DNA of 64,000 nucleotides from Wielerella bovis (GCF_022354465.1 NZ_CP092361.1:2014522-2078521), one strand, 5' to 3'. Shown: positions 25,186-35,071, counted from the stretch's first letter. Program-made: numbers and translations. Notes: a model not told the origin generated them from the letters alone.

Positions 25186-26595
25186 TTATTTCGCTTGATT
25201 ACGCAAATATTGCACCAACAAAGGAATTGGACGACCCGTTGCCCCTTTTGCCGCACCCGATTTCCACGCTGTACCAGCAATATCCAAATGCGCCCATGTC
25301 ATATTTTCAGCAAAATGCGCCAAGAAAGTCGCCGCCGTAATCGTGCCAGCAGGACGACCACCGATGTTTTGCATATCGGCAAAATTGGATTTCAACTGCT
25401 CTTTATATTCAGGGAATAAGGGTAGTTGCCATGCTTTATCGTTGCTGTCGCGCGATGCTTGCAGCAATTCATCGGCAAGCTCTTGTTGATTGGACATCAA
25501 ACCGCTCGCTACATGACCCAATGCAATAATGCACGCGCCCGTTAAAGTTGCCACGTCAATCACGGCTTTGGGCGTGAAATTTTGTTCCACATAAGTCAGC
25601 GCATCGCACAACACCAAACGTCCTTCTGCATCGGTATTCAAGTTTTCAATAGTCGTACCGTTCATGGCTTTGACCACATCGCCTGGTTTGGACGCGGCTG
25701 CATCGGGCATATTTTCACAAGTCGCCACCACCACCGCTAAATTGATAGGCAATTTGGCTTTGACTGCTGCGATAAATGTGCCAATCACGGTTGCCGCGCC
25801 ACACATATCGTATTTCATTTCGTCCATGCCTTCCCCCGGTTTCAATGAAATACCGCCGCTGTCAAATGTTAAACCTTTGCCCACCAAGACAATCGGGGCA
25901 GCCGATTTATCCGCCGCGCCAAAGTAACGCATTTCCAATAATTTCGGTTCTTGTACGCTGCCTTTTGCCACGCCCCAGAAAGATGGCATATTGGCTTGAA
26001 TGTAATCTTTGCCCAAAATTTTCGCTTCTGCGCCAAGTACTTGGGCTTCTTTTGCGGCAGTTTCGGCTAAATAAGTGGGCGTGCAAATATTGGGGGCGGT
26101 GTTGCCCAAATCTTTGCACAAATTCACGCCATACAATAAGGCTTCTGCTTGTTCCAATGCGGATTGGAGCAATGTGGATTCGGTTGCGTGTACAAATTCA
26201 ACGGCTTGTAATTTGGCGGGATTGGCTTCTTTTTTGTACGCATCAAAACGATAAACAGCTTCGCCAATCGCTGCTACCAATGCGCTAACTACACGCGGTG
26301 CGTTAATGGCGCACAATGGATTTAAATCCACCGAAAGGGCTGGTTGTTTTTGCGCCCATGCAGCGGCTTCTTTGCTGGCTTTTTGTAACGTTTCTATTTT
26401 TAAATCGGTAAAACGTAATACGGCAACGGTTTTCAGGCTGCCTTCTGTTGGGATTTTGGCTTCAATAAAACTGTCATTATCGCCCAAAGTTTGGAACAAT
26501 AATTTGGCGGTTTCATCGGATAATTGGTTGATTTCGGTGCAAACAAATAATTTTGCACTTTGGACATTGCTTTGTGGGGATACGGTGTATTGCAT
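25186..26595 (-). CDS. pepA: Leucyl aminopeptidase (M17 family)
   Basis: 469 residues from the ATG at 26595, chosen because GGAG is nine bases upstream; nine extra codons precede it in frame. The M17 metal and catalytic residues are visible: [27 protein letters not shown] and the family signature [10 protein letters not shown] (about residue 320). It removes N-terminal residues from peptides in the cytoplasm using two metal ions. Some PepA proteins also bind DNA; nothing here shows that. A DUS encodes GSLKTV near residue 50. A hairpin terminator follows. Confidence 0.95.
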   Translation of the reverse strand: MQYTVSPQSNVQSAKLFVCTEINQLSDETAKLLFQTLGDNDSFIEAKIPTEGSLKTVAVLRFTDLKIETLQKASKEAAAWAQKQPALSVDLNPLCAINAPRVVSALVAAIGEAVYRFDAYKKEANPAKLQAVEFVHATESTLLQSALEQAEALLYGVNLCKDLGNTAPNICTPTYLAETAAKEAQVLGAEAKILGKDYIQANMPSFWGVAKGSVQEPKLLEMRYFGAADKSAAPIVLVGKGLTFDSGGISLKPGEGMDEMKYDMCGAATVIGTFIAAVKAKLPINLAVVVATCENMPDAAASKPGDVVKAMNGTTIENLNTDAEGRLVLCDALTYVEQNFTPKAVIDVATLTGACIIALGHVASGLMSNQQELADELLQASRDSNDKAWQLPLFPEYKEQLKSNFADMQNIGGRPAGTITAATFLAHFAENMTWAHLDIAGTAWKSGAAKGATGRPIPLLVQYLRNQAK

Positions 26596-26673
26596 ATTGT
26601 GTTGCTCCGTGTGATTAATCAAGTTGAGGGAAAATATAAGGATATGCTTTCAGGCTGCCTATTATGTGCAGTC

Positions 26674-27654
26674 TTAATCTTCGGTATCTAAAAAATCTAA
26701 ATCTTGCTCTTGCATTAAAGTTAGCGTAACGATGTGTTGAATAATGCTGCGTAAAGCTGGATGATTTTCATCAAATACATTCATCACAATCATTAAGGCT
26801 TGATGCAATAAGGGTAAGGCAGCCTGAAACTGGTGTTGTTGCGCATAATGCCGCGCCTGACAAAATAGAATATGTGCGCGTATCGGGTGGTCTTCGCTAA
26901 CGCAACGCAGCAACATTTGCATGGCTTGCGAATAGATTTTGGCTGCCTCTTCATATTGCTGCATTTCATCGTGTGATACGGCTAATTCTGTCCATGCAAA
27001 TACGGTACGCGGATGGTCGCCTAATAAGTCTTGCAGCGTTTGCGTGGTACTTTTGAGAATGGACAGGGCTTCGGTACGATGTCCTTGTCCGCGATAAACC
27101 ACAGCAAGATTGGTGTATGCCAAAGCAGTATCACGGTGTGCCATGCCAAATAGTTGTTCGTGTTGCGCGGCAGATTGTTCGTATAATTCTAATGCTTTTT
27201 CAGGCTGCCCTATGTTCATACAATCGCTGGCTAAATCATTTAATAATATCGGTATTTTTTTATCACATTCACCATTTGTAAAGGTGTGATACAACGCCAA
27301 TGCTTCTTCATGTATGTTTTTCGCTTCTTCAAAACGCGCCAATTTGGCGTATGTGCCACCCAGTTGATGCAACGCATCGGCAAGTTCAGCGTTCAGGCTG
27401 CCTGTAGTATTGTGGCGGCGCAAAATTTGTACCGCTTGTTTGAGTAGCGTTTCTGATGCTGCATAATCACCACTGTATTCGTGCCAGTTGCCTAAATTGA
27501 TGAGGCTTTGCGCGTGTTCCACACTGTCTTCGCCATAATGAGTTTGGGTGTAATCGTGCGTTTCCTGCACGGCAGATTGGACTTGCGTTAAACGGTAATC
27601 TTCAATTAACTGACGTTCGTGTTGCTGACGTTGGGAAAGTTCAGAAGGGGACAT
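26674..27654 (-). CDS. Tetratricopeptide-repeat protein
   Basis: 326 residues, cytoplasmic, with no signal peptide. From about residue 38 it consists of six to seven tetratricopeptide units of the kinesin-light-chain kind, each about 42 residues: ANAL-type cores such as YGEDSVEHAQSLINLGNWHE, ADALHQLGGTYAKLARFEEA, ALAYTNLAVVYRGQGHRTEA and WTELAVSHDEMQQYEEAA. TPR arrays mediate protein-protein contacts; the partner is unknown. Three DUS lie inside the gene (giving QPEKALEL, GSLNAEL and FQAALP). It is last before the nested repeat at 27774. Confidence 0.85.
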   Translation of the reverse strand: MSPSELSQRQQHERQLIEDYRLTQVQSAVQETHDYTQTHYGEDSVEHAQSLINLGNWHEYSGDYAASETLLKQAVQILRRHNTTGSLNAELADALHQLGGTYAKLARFEEAKNIHEEALALYHTFTNGECDKKIPILLNDLASDCMNIGQPEKALELYEQSAAQHEQLFGMAHRDTALAYTNLAVVYRGQGHRTEALSILKSTTQTLQDLLGDHPRTVFAWTELAVSHDEMQQYEEAAKIYSQAMQMLLRCVSEDHPIRAHILFCQARHYAQQHQFQAALPLLHQALMIVMNVFDENHPALRSIIQHIVTLTLMQEQDLDFLDTED

Positions 27655-27773
27655 AATTTGCTTTCAGGCTGCCTATTTATTGGGACATAGATATACATAA
27701 TAAAGTATCTGTTTCCGATATGCAAAAATCTGCTTGATTCGGTGTATTCATAACATAGGCAGCCTGAAAAAGT

Positions 27774-27958
27774 TATAGTCGCAGAATTGAAAAAGCATAG
27801 TGAATTCAATTTAAACCAGTACAGCGTTGCCAGCTCCCTTATGTACTATGTGTACACGGCGGTCGCTGTCGCCTTGTCCTGATTTAAATTGAATCCACTA
27901 TACTACGGCGTTGGCTCGCCTTGCCGCCTTGTATTACATTTTCACTTCTACAACTATA
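27774..27958. repeat. Correia-like element interrupted by a second copy (outer copy)
   Basis: The outer copy starts TATAGTCGCAGAATTGAAAAAG and ends TTTTCACTTCTACAACTATA, the same ends as the 31298 copy. It has lost 28 bp relative to that copy around GCTCGCCTTGCCG, and is split by a complete TAGTGAATTC-type element. Together with flanking DUS it fills the 347 bp gap between the TPR gene and prmC. Confidence 0.88.
27796..27902. repeat. Correia-like element inserted in another copy (inner copy)
   Basis: CATAGTGAATTCAATTTAAACC to TTTAAATTGAATCCACTATA, practically identical to the copies at 5331 and 58465. The uninterrupted outer sequence, seen in the 31298 copy, reads AAAAAGTACTACGG; here TA appears at both junctions (with one T to C change), consistent with a TA duplication. 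Confidence 0.9.
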
Positions 27959-28001
27959 TAATCTCAACATTTATTTAACTCAATAAGGCAGCCTGAAAAC
28001 C

Positions 28002-28826
28002 ATGCTGACACTCCAACAATGGCTTAATCAAACCACCCTGCCACGCAACGAAGCCCGTATGCTGCTACAGCAAATAACAGGCTACACCCGCGCCCAACTC
28101 ATCACTCACGATACCGAAGTATTATCCGCCAGCCAATTAACCGCACTCAACCAACTGGCACAACGCCGTACACAAGGCGAACCAATGGCGTATATTTTGG
28201 GCGAACGCGAATTTTACGGGCGCATATTCCGCGTTTCGCCCGCCGTCTTGATTCCGCGCCCTGAAACCGAACATTTGCTAGAAGCTGCACTTTTCAGGCT
28301 GCCTACACACGGCATTTTGTGGGATATGGGCACAGGTAGCGGCATCATCGCCATTACCGCCGCGCTGGAACGCAGCGATGCCACCGTGTATGCCAGCGAC
28401 ATCAGCCCCGATGCGCTCGCAATCGCCCAACAAAACGCTACCACATTGGGTGCAAATATTCAGTTTGCACAAGGTTCATGGTTTGCCGCCGCACACGCTT
28501 TCAGGCTGCCTGTGGATAAAGTACATATATTAGTCAGCAATCCACCGTATATTGAAAACCACGACCCACATTTAACACAAGGTGATTTGCGTTTTGAACC
28601 ACAAACCGCGCTGACCGATTTTGCCGATGGTTTGCAACATATCCGCGAAATTGCGCGCCACGCACCTGATTATTTACATGAAAATGGCTATTTGCTGCTG
28701 GAACACGGTTACGACCAAGCCACCGCCGTACAACATATTTTGCGTGAAAATGGTTTTGTTGATGTACAAACGTTACCCGATTTGGCAGGATTAGACCGCG
28801 TAACATTGGGACAAATAACGACATAA
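28002..28826 (+). CDS. prmC: Release factor glutamine methyltransferase PrmC
   Basis: 274 residues. The N-terminal helical domain (about 1-85, ending AYILGEREFYG) is followed by the SAM-binding fold with LIPRPETEHLLE, DMGTGSGIIA and the catalytic VSNPPYIE (NPPY, about residue 183). It methylates the GGQ glutamine of release factors RF1 and RF2 in the cytoplasm. Two DUS encode FRLPT and FRLPV inside the gene. Ribosome site overlaps a DUS just upstream. A DUS hairpin follows. Confidence 0.95.
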   Translation: MLTLQQWLNQTTLPRNEARMLLQQITGYTRAQLITHDTEVLSASQLTALNQLAQRRTQGEPMAYILGEREFYGRIFRVSPAVLIPRPETEHLLEAALFRLPTHGILWDMGTGSGIIAITAALERSDATVYASDISPDALAIAQQNATTLGANIQFAQGSWFAAAHAFRLPVDKVHILVSNPPYIENHDPHLTQGDLRFEPQTALTDFADGLQHIREIARHAPDYLHENGYLLLEHGYDQATAVQHILRENGFVDVQTLPDLAGLDRVTLGQITT

Positions 28827-28830
28827 AATG

Positions 28831-28866
28831 TAAAAGGCAGCCTGAAAATGGGTTTCAGGCTGCCTG
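28831..28866 (+). terminator. DUS inverted-pair terminator after prmC
   Basis: AAAGGCAGCCTGAAA and TTTCAGGCTGCCT with a short G-rich loop, five bases after the prmC stop. Confidence 0.75.
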
Positions 28867-28897
28867 AACGTATTTTTTAGTAAAATGGGAGATGAAA

Positions 28898-29177
28898 ATG
28901 TTAGAGCCAACGCATTTGCGCCAAACCGCCCGAGTTAAAACATGGGACGGCAAAAGTGGCACAGCCCAAGCCGAAGACGGTGGCATTTACGAAATAAACA
29001 TGGCACGACATCGCCAGCGCAGAAATCCGCAAAATCCGATTTTTCCGCCTAAACTATTTGCACATCACGCCCAAAATCCCGCAGCCTGAAATCAAACTCG
29101 CCCTGTTTTTATTGGATAAACCAATGCAAGATGAAACCGTACACATCATACAAAACGCATTCAGGCTGCCTGAATAG
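28898..29177 (+). pseudogene. Remnant paralogue of the 47971-48666 gene, internally deleted and frameshifted
   Basis: The first 33 codons (MLEPTHLRQTARVKTWDGK ... GGIYEIN) match the N-terminus of the 231-residue protein encoded at 47971-48666. At about 29000 the similarity jumps to that protein's C-terminal part in the next frame: WHDIASAEIRKIRFFRLNYL, HITPK, then PEIKLALFLLDK and HIIQNAFRLPE before a stop at 29175-29177. About 415 bp of the middle is missing and the frame is shifted by one base, so no working product is expected, although a 65-residue frame remains open. GGAG still precedes the ATG. Confidence 0.9.
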
Positions 29178-29230
29178 ATTTTGCAAAAATTTCAGCCTTT
29201 TACGCTATAATCCTGAACATTAAATGATAA

Positions 29231-29333
29231 TATAGTGGATTCACTAAATCAGGACAAGGCGACAGAAACCGCCATGTACACATAGCACATAAGGGAGCTG
29301 GCAACGCTGTACTGCTTTAGTGAATTCACTATA
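29231..29333. repeat. Correia-like element, TAGTGGATTCACTAAA type
   Basis: 103 bp: TATAGTGGATTCACTAAATC to CTTTAGTGAATTCACTATA, core GACAAGGCGACAG and GCAACGCTGTA. The ends lack the AATTTAAA part of the 1195 type on both sides in parallel. Confidence 0.85.
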
Positions 29334-29420
29334 AATATATTATTAAGATTTTTTTAAGAAAAGTGTTCGCAACTTTTGTGTTGGATGCCAAATTTTATTT
29401 ACAACATATCACAAAATATT

Positions 29421-29873
29421 ATGAGCCAATTTTATTCTTGGGCGCACATTATTCATTTAGTTTGCGCCATTACTTTTGTCGGTGGCGTATTTTTTGAAGC
29501 ACTCATTTTAAGCGCGATACACAGCAAAAATGTCTCACGCGATGCGCGGCGCGAAGTAGAACATGCCATTTCAAAGCGCGCGGTGCGTGTGATGCCATTT
29601 GTTGTCGCTGGCGTATTTTTATCGGGATTAGTCATGATACATCGCTATGCCACCATTTTACGCCATCCATTTGCCAGCGCATTTTCCATACAACTATCCT
29701 TAAAAATTTTGTTAGCTTTCAGTATTTTATGCCACTTTATCATTGCTGTATACAAAATGAAAACACATACATTAACCGTTGCATGGTCAAAATACATTCA
29801 TACCGCTGTATTTTGCCAAATGTTATTGATTGTATTGCTCGCTAAAACAATGTTTTATATTTCTTGGGGCTAG
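29421..29873 (+). CDS. CopD-like small membrane protein
   Basis: 150 residues from the ATG at 29421 (an upstream in-frame start lacks a ribosome site). About four membrane helices with conserved-looking His residues: WAHIIHLVCAITFVGG near the start, then ILCHFIIAVY and KYIHTAVFCQ. This spacing fits the short CopD/copper-resistance-type membrane proteins annotated in Neisseriaceae, in which His residues in helices could bind copper or haem. The role is inferred from that pattern only. A Correia-like element lies directly upstream and a 143 bp element directly downstream. Confidence 0.7.
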   Translation: MSQFYSWAHIIHLVCAITFVGGVFFEALILSAIHSKNVSRDARREVEHAISKRAVRVMPFVVAGVFLSGLVMIHRYATILRHPFASAFSIQLSLKILLAFSILCHFIIAVYKMKTHTLTVAWSKYIHTAVFCQMLLIVLLAKTMFYISWG

Positions 29874-29885
29874 ATTTATCATATT

Positions 29886-30028
29886 GAAACCTTTGCAAAA
29901 CCCCAGATTTGAGCGCAGTTCAAAGCGATAGTATCGCAAAACGCGCAGACATATCATATAGATAGGCAAGCGTTTGAGAAACGCATCGCGAAGAAATGTG
30001 CCAAAGATGGGGATTTTGCAAAGGTTTC
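29886..30028. repeat. 143 bp inverted-repeat element with CTTTGCAAA ends, second copy
   Basis: GAAACCTTTGCAAAACCCC to GGGGATTTTGCAAAGGTTTC, differing from the 13755 copy at few positions. ATATT lies on both sides, a different 5 bp duplication from that of the first copy, which supports real transposition. Confidence 0.88.
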
Positions 30029-30074
30029 ATATTTCAAGATTAAAACCTTTGCACAACTCAAAATGACAAAATGA

Positions 30075-30120
30075 TAGCAACTGTATTTTTAACCCCGTCA
30101 GGTAAAAAATACAGTTGCTA
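30075..30120. repeat. Isolated 16 bp hairpin
   Basis: TAGCAACTGTATTTTT and AAAAATACAGTTGCTA are perfect complements around the loop AACCCCGTCAGGTA. There is no T run after it on the plus strand. It could terminate minus-strand kdsB transcripts or be a short dispersed repeat; only one copy was seen in this window. Confidence 0.7.
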
Positions 30121-30150
30121 CATGTTTTCAGGCTGCCTTATCTCAAAAAT

Positions 30151-30906
30151 TTACCCTTGCCAAATCTCACACACACGCGCTAAATCTTCTGCTGTATCCA
30201 CACCTGCAGGCGGTGCAAAATCCAACACTTCCACCGCAATATCATAGCCATGCCACAACACGCGCAGTTGCTCCAAACTTTCGGTGGTTTCCAACGGCGA
30301 TTCGCTCATTGCCGCATATTGCTTCAAAAAGCCCACACGATACGCATAAATCCCAATATGGCGCAATGGCGTATGTTCAGGCAATTTTTCTTCATTTTTC
30401 AACATACTATCACGCGGATAGGCAATCGGCGCACGGCTGAAATACAGCGCGTTTTGCTGCCGATTCAACACCACTTTCACGCAATTGGGATTCATAAACT
30501 CGGCAAAATCGTGAACAGGATGCGCTGCTGTTGCCATTGGCGCATCGCTGTTTGCCAATTTGTCCGCCACACGCGCAATCAATTCAGGCGGAATCATCGG
30601 CTCATCGCCTTGCACATTGACCACAATCGCATCATCAGCTAAATCAAGCAGTTGCACCGCTTCTGCCAAACGTGTTGTGCCACTTTGATGATGCGAACCT
30701 GTCAAAACCGCACGAATTTGATGCGCGACACAAGCAGCCTGAATGCTGTCGTGGTCGGTTGCTACAATCACATTTTGCGCGGTGGTTTTTAAGGCTTGTT
30801 CGGCGGCACGCACCACCATCGGTTTGCCGTGAATATCTGCCAATGCTTTATTGGGCAAGCGACTGGACGATAATCGCGCAGGAATAATAACCGTAAATTG
30901 AGTCAT
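30151..30906 (-). CDS. kdsB: 3-deoxy-manno-octulosonate cytidylyltransferase (CMP-Kdo synthetase)
   Basis: 251 residues, standard. The nucleotide-binding start [25 protein letters not shown] is exact for KdsB, with [13 protein letters not shown] near residue 105 (Mg2+ Asp) and [17 protein letters not shown] at the C-terminus. It activates Kdo with CTP for lipopolysaccharide core synthesis in the cytoplasm. It overlaps the upstream trm112-like gene by four bases, and lpxK follows further upstream, the common Neisseriaceae order for lipid A/Kdo genes. Confidence 0.96.
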   Translation of the reverse strand: MTQFTVIIPARLSSSRLPNKALADIHGKPMVVRAAEQALKTTAQNVIVATDHDSIQAACVAHQIRAVLTGSHHQSGTTRLAEAVQLLDLADDAIVVNVQGDEPMIPPELIARVADKLANSDAPMATAAHPVHDFAEFMNPNCVKVVLNRQQNALYFSRAPIAYPRDSMLKNEEKLPEHTPLRHIGIYAYRVGFLKQYAAMSESPLETTESLEQLRVLWHGYDIAVEVLDFAPPAGVDTAEDLARVCEIWQG

Positions 30907-31085
30907 GATTTTGCTTCCAAATCAGTGAGTTCACGCGCTTCGTTTTCCAACATAATCGGAATGCCATCACGAATGGGGAAAGCAAGTTTGGCAGATTTGC
31001 TCCACAATTCTTGCGTATCGGCGTGATATTCAAGTGGTTTTTTGGTAATGGGACAGACGAGTTTGTCTAAAAATGATGCTTGCAT
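30903..31085 (-). CDS. Trm112-like small protein (YcaR type)
   Basis: 60 residues: [17 protein letters not shown] ... [21 protein letters not shown], the Trm112/UPF0434 pattern, with only one of the usual zinc Cys residues left (CPITK), as in proteobacterial YcaR. Small proteins of this family stabilise methyltransferases in eukaryotes; the bacterial role is not settled. Four-base overlap with kdsB shows translational coupling. Its position between lpxK and kdsB is conserved in many proteobacteria. Confidence 0.92.
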   Translation of the reverse strand: MQASFLDKLVCPITKKPLEYHADTQELWSKSAKLAFPIRDGIPIMLENEARELTDLEAKS

Positions 31086-31160
31086 AATAAATCTTTCGTG
31101 ATGATTAACTTGCGTTTAGGCAGCCTGAAAAGTGTCCATTATCACATAAAATCATTTTTC

Positions 31161-31299
31161 AGACTGCCTTACGGTACACGACATAAATCTTTCAGGCGGC
31201 TTTACAACACCCGACAAAAAATTATTTCCGTAGGTCGGGCATTTATGCCCGACATTGATGAAGCATGGTGCATTGCATCGAGCATGAATGCCCGACCTA
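31161..31299. repeat. DUS-capped GTACACGAC / GCCCGAC palindromic element, right end replaced
   Basis: Contains GGTACACGAC, then GTAGGTCGGGCATTTATGCC and its inverted partner GCATGAATGCCCGACCTA. The expected right part (CGGAAAT ... GTCGTGTAC plus DUS) is missing and a Correia-like element begins at that TA. Compare full copies at 44921, 49797 and 52574. Confidence 0.7.
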
Positions 31300-31405
31300 T
31301 AGTCGTAGAAGTGAAAATGTAATACAAGGCGGCGAGCCGCAGACAGTACAAATAGTACGGCAAGGCGAGCCAACGCCGTAGTACTTTTTCAATTCTGCGA
31401 CTATA
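31298..31405. repeat. Correia-like element with neisserial-type core
   Basis: TATAGTCGTAGAAGTGAAAA to TTTTTCAATTCTGCGACTATA. Its core reads GGCGGCGAGCCGCAGACAGT then ACAAATAGTACGGCAAGG and GGCGAGCCAACGCCGTAGTA. This is the copy closest to the Neisseria Correia element as I remember it (GCCGCAGACAGTACAAATAG), and it anchors the family. Its last bases overlap the lpxK stop codon. Confidence 0.9.
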
Positions 31406-32465
31406 AAGCAGCCTGAAAGCCCAATTTCCGCATTATTTCCGCCGCCAAATCGGGCGAAATCTGCGCCTGAATCGGCACAACCCAAATATTATCAGGCGCA
31501 TTAGCTGGTAATTTTACCGCATCTTTTTCCGTAATCAACACATAATCTGCGCGTGGTAAAGTGGACACATCTATGGCAGCATGGTCGGGCAATACGCGCG
31601 TTTCTTGCAAGATAAATCCCATTTGTATCAACGTGTTAAAAAATCGTTGTGGACGCGCAATCGCCGCCACCGCCACGCAACGTGCGCCATTTTTCAGGCT
31701 GCCTATGCTTAAAATATCATCAGGCTGGTTCAAACGATAAGCTGCCGCTGTTTGAATTTGACTGAAAAACAGCGTTTTTTCAGATGGATACGCGCAAATA
31801 GGCAGCCTGAAATATGTTTGCGCGGCAGAAAATGTGTCATGATTGGCATTGCTGACCACAATAAAATCAACATCTTGCAAACGCGAAACAGGTTCACGCA
31901 AACCGCCATTGGGCAACACATCTAAATCTGTCCGCCCAACATCGGCAGCAGGGAAAACGCAAATTTCTATGTCTCGCGCCAGTTGATAATGTTGCAAGCC
32001 ATCGTCTGCAATAATCATTTGTAAATCAGGATATTGCGCGATAAGTGCCATGCCTGCTGCGTGGCGATTGGCGGCAACGGCGGTGGGCGCGTGGGTGCGG
32101 CGATACAACATCAGCGGTTCATCTCCCACTTCGTCGGCGGTGCTATTCGCGTGTAACACATGGATTTGTTTAGATTTTCTGCCGTATCCGCGACTGATGA
32201 TGCCAACTTTGATGCCACGCGCTTGCAAATCGGCAACGAGCGCGGCGGTAATGGGCGTTTTACCTGTGCCACCTGCGTGAATATTGCCAACTACAACTAC
32301 TGGAATGGGCAGTTTTTGTGTTTTCAGGCTGCCTTTATCGGATAAAAATTGTGCGCGGCGGCGTTGGGCAATTTTGGCAAATATTTTGGACAAGGGCGAC
32401 AAAAATAGCCGCAAAATGGCGTTGGGGCGTTGCCAATGTTGTTCAATAATTTGATGGAAATTCAT
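31401..32465 (-). CDS. lpxK: Tetraacyldisaccharide 4'-kinase
   Basis: 354 residues. Walker A region [16 protein letters not shown] (about residue 62) and ISRGYGRK (about 90) are exact for LpxK, as are [15 protein letters not shown] and LPNGGLREP. It phosphorylates the lipid A precursor at the 4' position at the inner membrane. Three DUS are in the gene (giving GSLKTQK, FRLPICA and GSLKNG). The extreme C-terminus, FQAAL then TAG, is encoded by a DUS followed by the terminal TATAG of a Correia-like element, so the natural stop has been replaced. Confidence 0.95.
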   Translation of the reverse strand: MNFHQIIEQHWQRPNAILRLFLSPLSKIFAKIAQRRRAQFLSDKGSLKTQKLPIPVVVVGNIHAGGTGKTPITAALVADLQARGIKVGIISRGYGRKSKQIHVLHANSTADEVGDEPLMLYRRTHAPTAVAANRHAAGMALIAQYPDLQMIIADDGLQHYQLARDIEICVFPAADVGRTDLDVLPNGGLREPVSRLQDVDFIVVSNANHDTFSAAQTYFRLPICAYPSEKTLFFSQIQTAAAYRLNQPDDILSIGSLKNGARCVAVAAIARPQRFFNTLIQMGFILQETRVLPDHAAIDVSTLPRADYVLITEKDAVKLPANAPDNIWVVPIQAQISPDLAAEIMRKLGFQAAL

Positions 32466-32491
32466 GGTTTCAGGCTGCCTTTACCAGATAA

Positions 32492-33340
<849 letters not shown>

Positions 33341-33389
33341 TCAAATAATTTTCAGGCTGCCTTTTGCATATTTGCATGATTAGGCAGCC

Positions 33390-33740
33390 TCACAGTACAC
33401 GACATTTTTTTGAAATAACCACGAATCTGTTCCCTCCCCCGTCTCCAATGGGGGGCTAGGGTGGGGGGAATCTATGGAACAGATTCATTATGCTGAAAAT
33501 CAACGAGCCACCCCCACCCTAACCCCAGACCTGCCAAGTTCTCATCGTGTCGTAGGGGCGGATTTTATATCCGCCCTGTGGGAAGTACCACAATTCAAAT
33601 AATCGTAGAAAGGGCAGATATGAAATCTGCCCCTACGAAGTACAGAACTTGGCAGGTCTGCACCCTAACCCTCCCCCGCCAGCGGGTGAGGGGACAGATT
33701 TCAGGTCATATTAAAGATTTGTGTCGTGTACCGTAAGGCA
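33390..33740. repeat. Composite palindromic element (outer layer)
   Basis: From ACAGTACACGAC near 33392 to GTCGTGTACCGTAAGGCAGC near 33723-33742, with DUS outside. Between are ATCTGTTCCCTCCCCC and GAGGGGACAGATT as a second inverted pair, GGGGGCTAGGGTGGGGG against CCCCCACCCTAACCCC, and the inner element at 33527-33659. No gene was seen in the whole 33200-33754 gap. Confidence 0.7.
33527..33659. repeat. Inner AGACCTGCCAAGTTCT element with target duplication
   Basis: 133 bp with terminal repeats AGACCTGCCAAGTTCT and AGAACTTGGCAGGTCT. CACCCTAACC occurs on both flanks (33515-33524 and 33661-33670), consistent with a target duplication of about 10 bp. Within it is another imperfect inverted pair, GTAGGGGCGGATTTTATAT and ATATGAAATCTGCCCCTAC. 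Confidence 0.75.
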
Positions 33741-33754
33741 GCCTGAAAAAACAA

Positions 33755-35071
33755 TTATTTCACTTCAATGGCGATATTATTTTGTTCCGCCCATTCGCGC
33801 CAATCTTGTACTTCATCGCTTTCGCTGGTGGCGACTTCCGATGCGCTGGCAACAGGTTTTGGCTGAACGCTTAATTTTTGTTCACACGATTTAATGTCTT
33901 CCAATACGCAAGACAAATCCACCGCATTCGGTATTGCCGCATCCAAAGTGAATTTAGGCGCAGAATAATCATAATGTGTGTGGCTAACCAAAGCGATTTC
34001 CATGTTGCCAAGTTTTGTTCGTGCTACATCATCATTGGCAGCATTAAAACTCAACACACTATGTGTACCCAACAAACGTCCTTTGCCGTCCACATATAAT
34101 TGTTGGCGATAACGCACTTGTTTCAACAGCGTTTGCGTTTGTCTATCCAATTGTGCAAATTTGTCCATTTTATCTTCGGCATTGCGTGGTTTGCCAGCAT
34201 TCATTTTTGCTAATTCTGACAACGCTAATAAGGTTTTGTCGCGGTCTTCTTCGCTCACACCCTCTTCCAATTTTGCCGCTGCCACTTGGTCATGCAAACT
34301 TTGCAGCGATACTTGGCTCATGCTTATCATTTGCGCCATTGTCAGGTCTAACTCAATTTGTTTACTCGCACCCAATTTGTGACCCATTTCGTCCACAGGT
34401 TTAAATTGATAGCTCTCGGCAGGCAAGCTGGCATAACCATCGTCCAAGGCTTTTGGATACGCTTTAGCCAATGTTTGAAATGGCACGCGATGTTGCCATT
34501 TTTCAGGCAGCGTGAACGACACCAAACGTCCGTTTATCGGTTGCAGTTGAGATATTTGCATAAACGGGTCGGTAAAATAGGTAATGGCTTCGGGGTCAAC
34601 ATACAGCGTTTTGTGTTTTACATTCAACTGCATCGGCATTTTAATGCTGCTGTATACATTGCGCTGCGTCGATTGTTCCAGTTGCGGCACAATTTCCATT
34701 TTGCCTTGCGACAAATCCACCGCACCCGTGTAATTCAAGCGAGTGGATTGCGCCAGCATTTTGAGTACGGCAGTGACAGCTTCGTTGAGATGTTGGCGGT
34801 AATTATCATCATGTACGATGCCTTCCACTCGGCTGACAACATCATCGCTGGCATCGGCAGCCACTTTATCCGCCGTTTGGTTTAATTTTTCACGCGTTTG
34901 TTCATTGATTTGAAATTGTGCGCTGCCTGAAAAATTGTAGCGATAATCATCGCTGAACTGACGTTGCATACTGTATCGCGCCAACTGGTCGGCAGATTGT
35001 GGCGTAACACTTTGGCACGCGGCTAATGCAATGGCGGCAATCGCAAGGGAAAGATGGGTTTTGTGAGACAT
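33755..35071 (-). CDS. Large predicted lipoprotein of unknown function
   Basis: 438 residues from the ATG at 35071 (MSHKTHLSL), with a lipoprotein signal peptide ending LAAC at about residue 18. The mature part (about 420 residues) is predicted mostly beta/helix mixed with no membrane segments. It contains YNFSGSAQFQINEQTREKL, a region of about 100 residues rich in MIVPQ-like strands, and a coiled stretch QQLYVDGKGRLLGTHSVL. I recognise no family. A lipoprotein in the inner or outer membrane with a long periplasmic domain is inferred. A DUS-like site encodes NFSGSA. Palindromic repeats lie just downstream. Confidence 0.8.
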   Translation of the reverse strand: MSHKTHLSLAIAAIALAACQSVTPQSADQLARYSMQRQFSDDYRYNFSGSAQFQINEQTREKLNQTADKVAADASDDVVSRVEGIVHDDNYRQHLNEAVTAVLKMLAQSTRLNYTGAVDLSQGKMEIVPQLEQSTQRNVYSSIKMPMQLNVKHKTLYVDPEAITYFTDPFMQISQLQPINGRLVSFTLPEKWQHRVPFQTLAKAYPKALDDGYASLPAESYQFKPVDEMGHKLGASKQIELDLTMAQMISMSQVSLQSLHDQVAAAKLEEGVSEEDRDKTLLALSELAKMNAGKPRNAEDKMDKFAQLDRQTQTLLKQVRYRQQLYVDGKGRLLGTHSVLSFNAANDDVARTKLGNMEIALVSHTHYDYSAPKFTLDAAIPNAVDLSCVLEDIKSCEQKLSVQPKPVASASEVATSESDEVQDWREWAEQNNIAIEVK

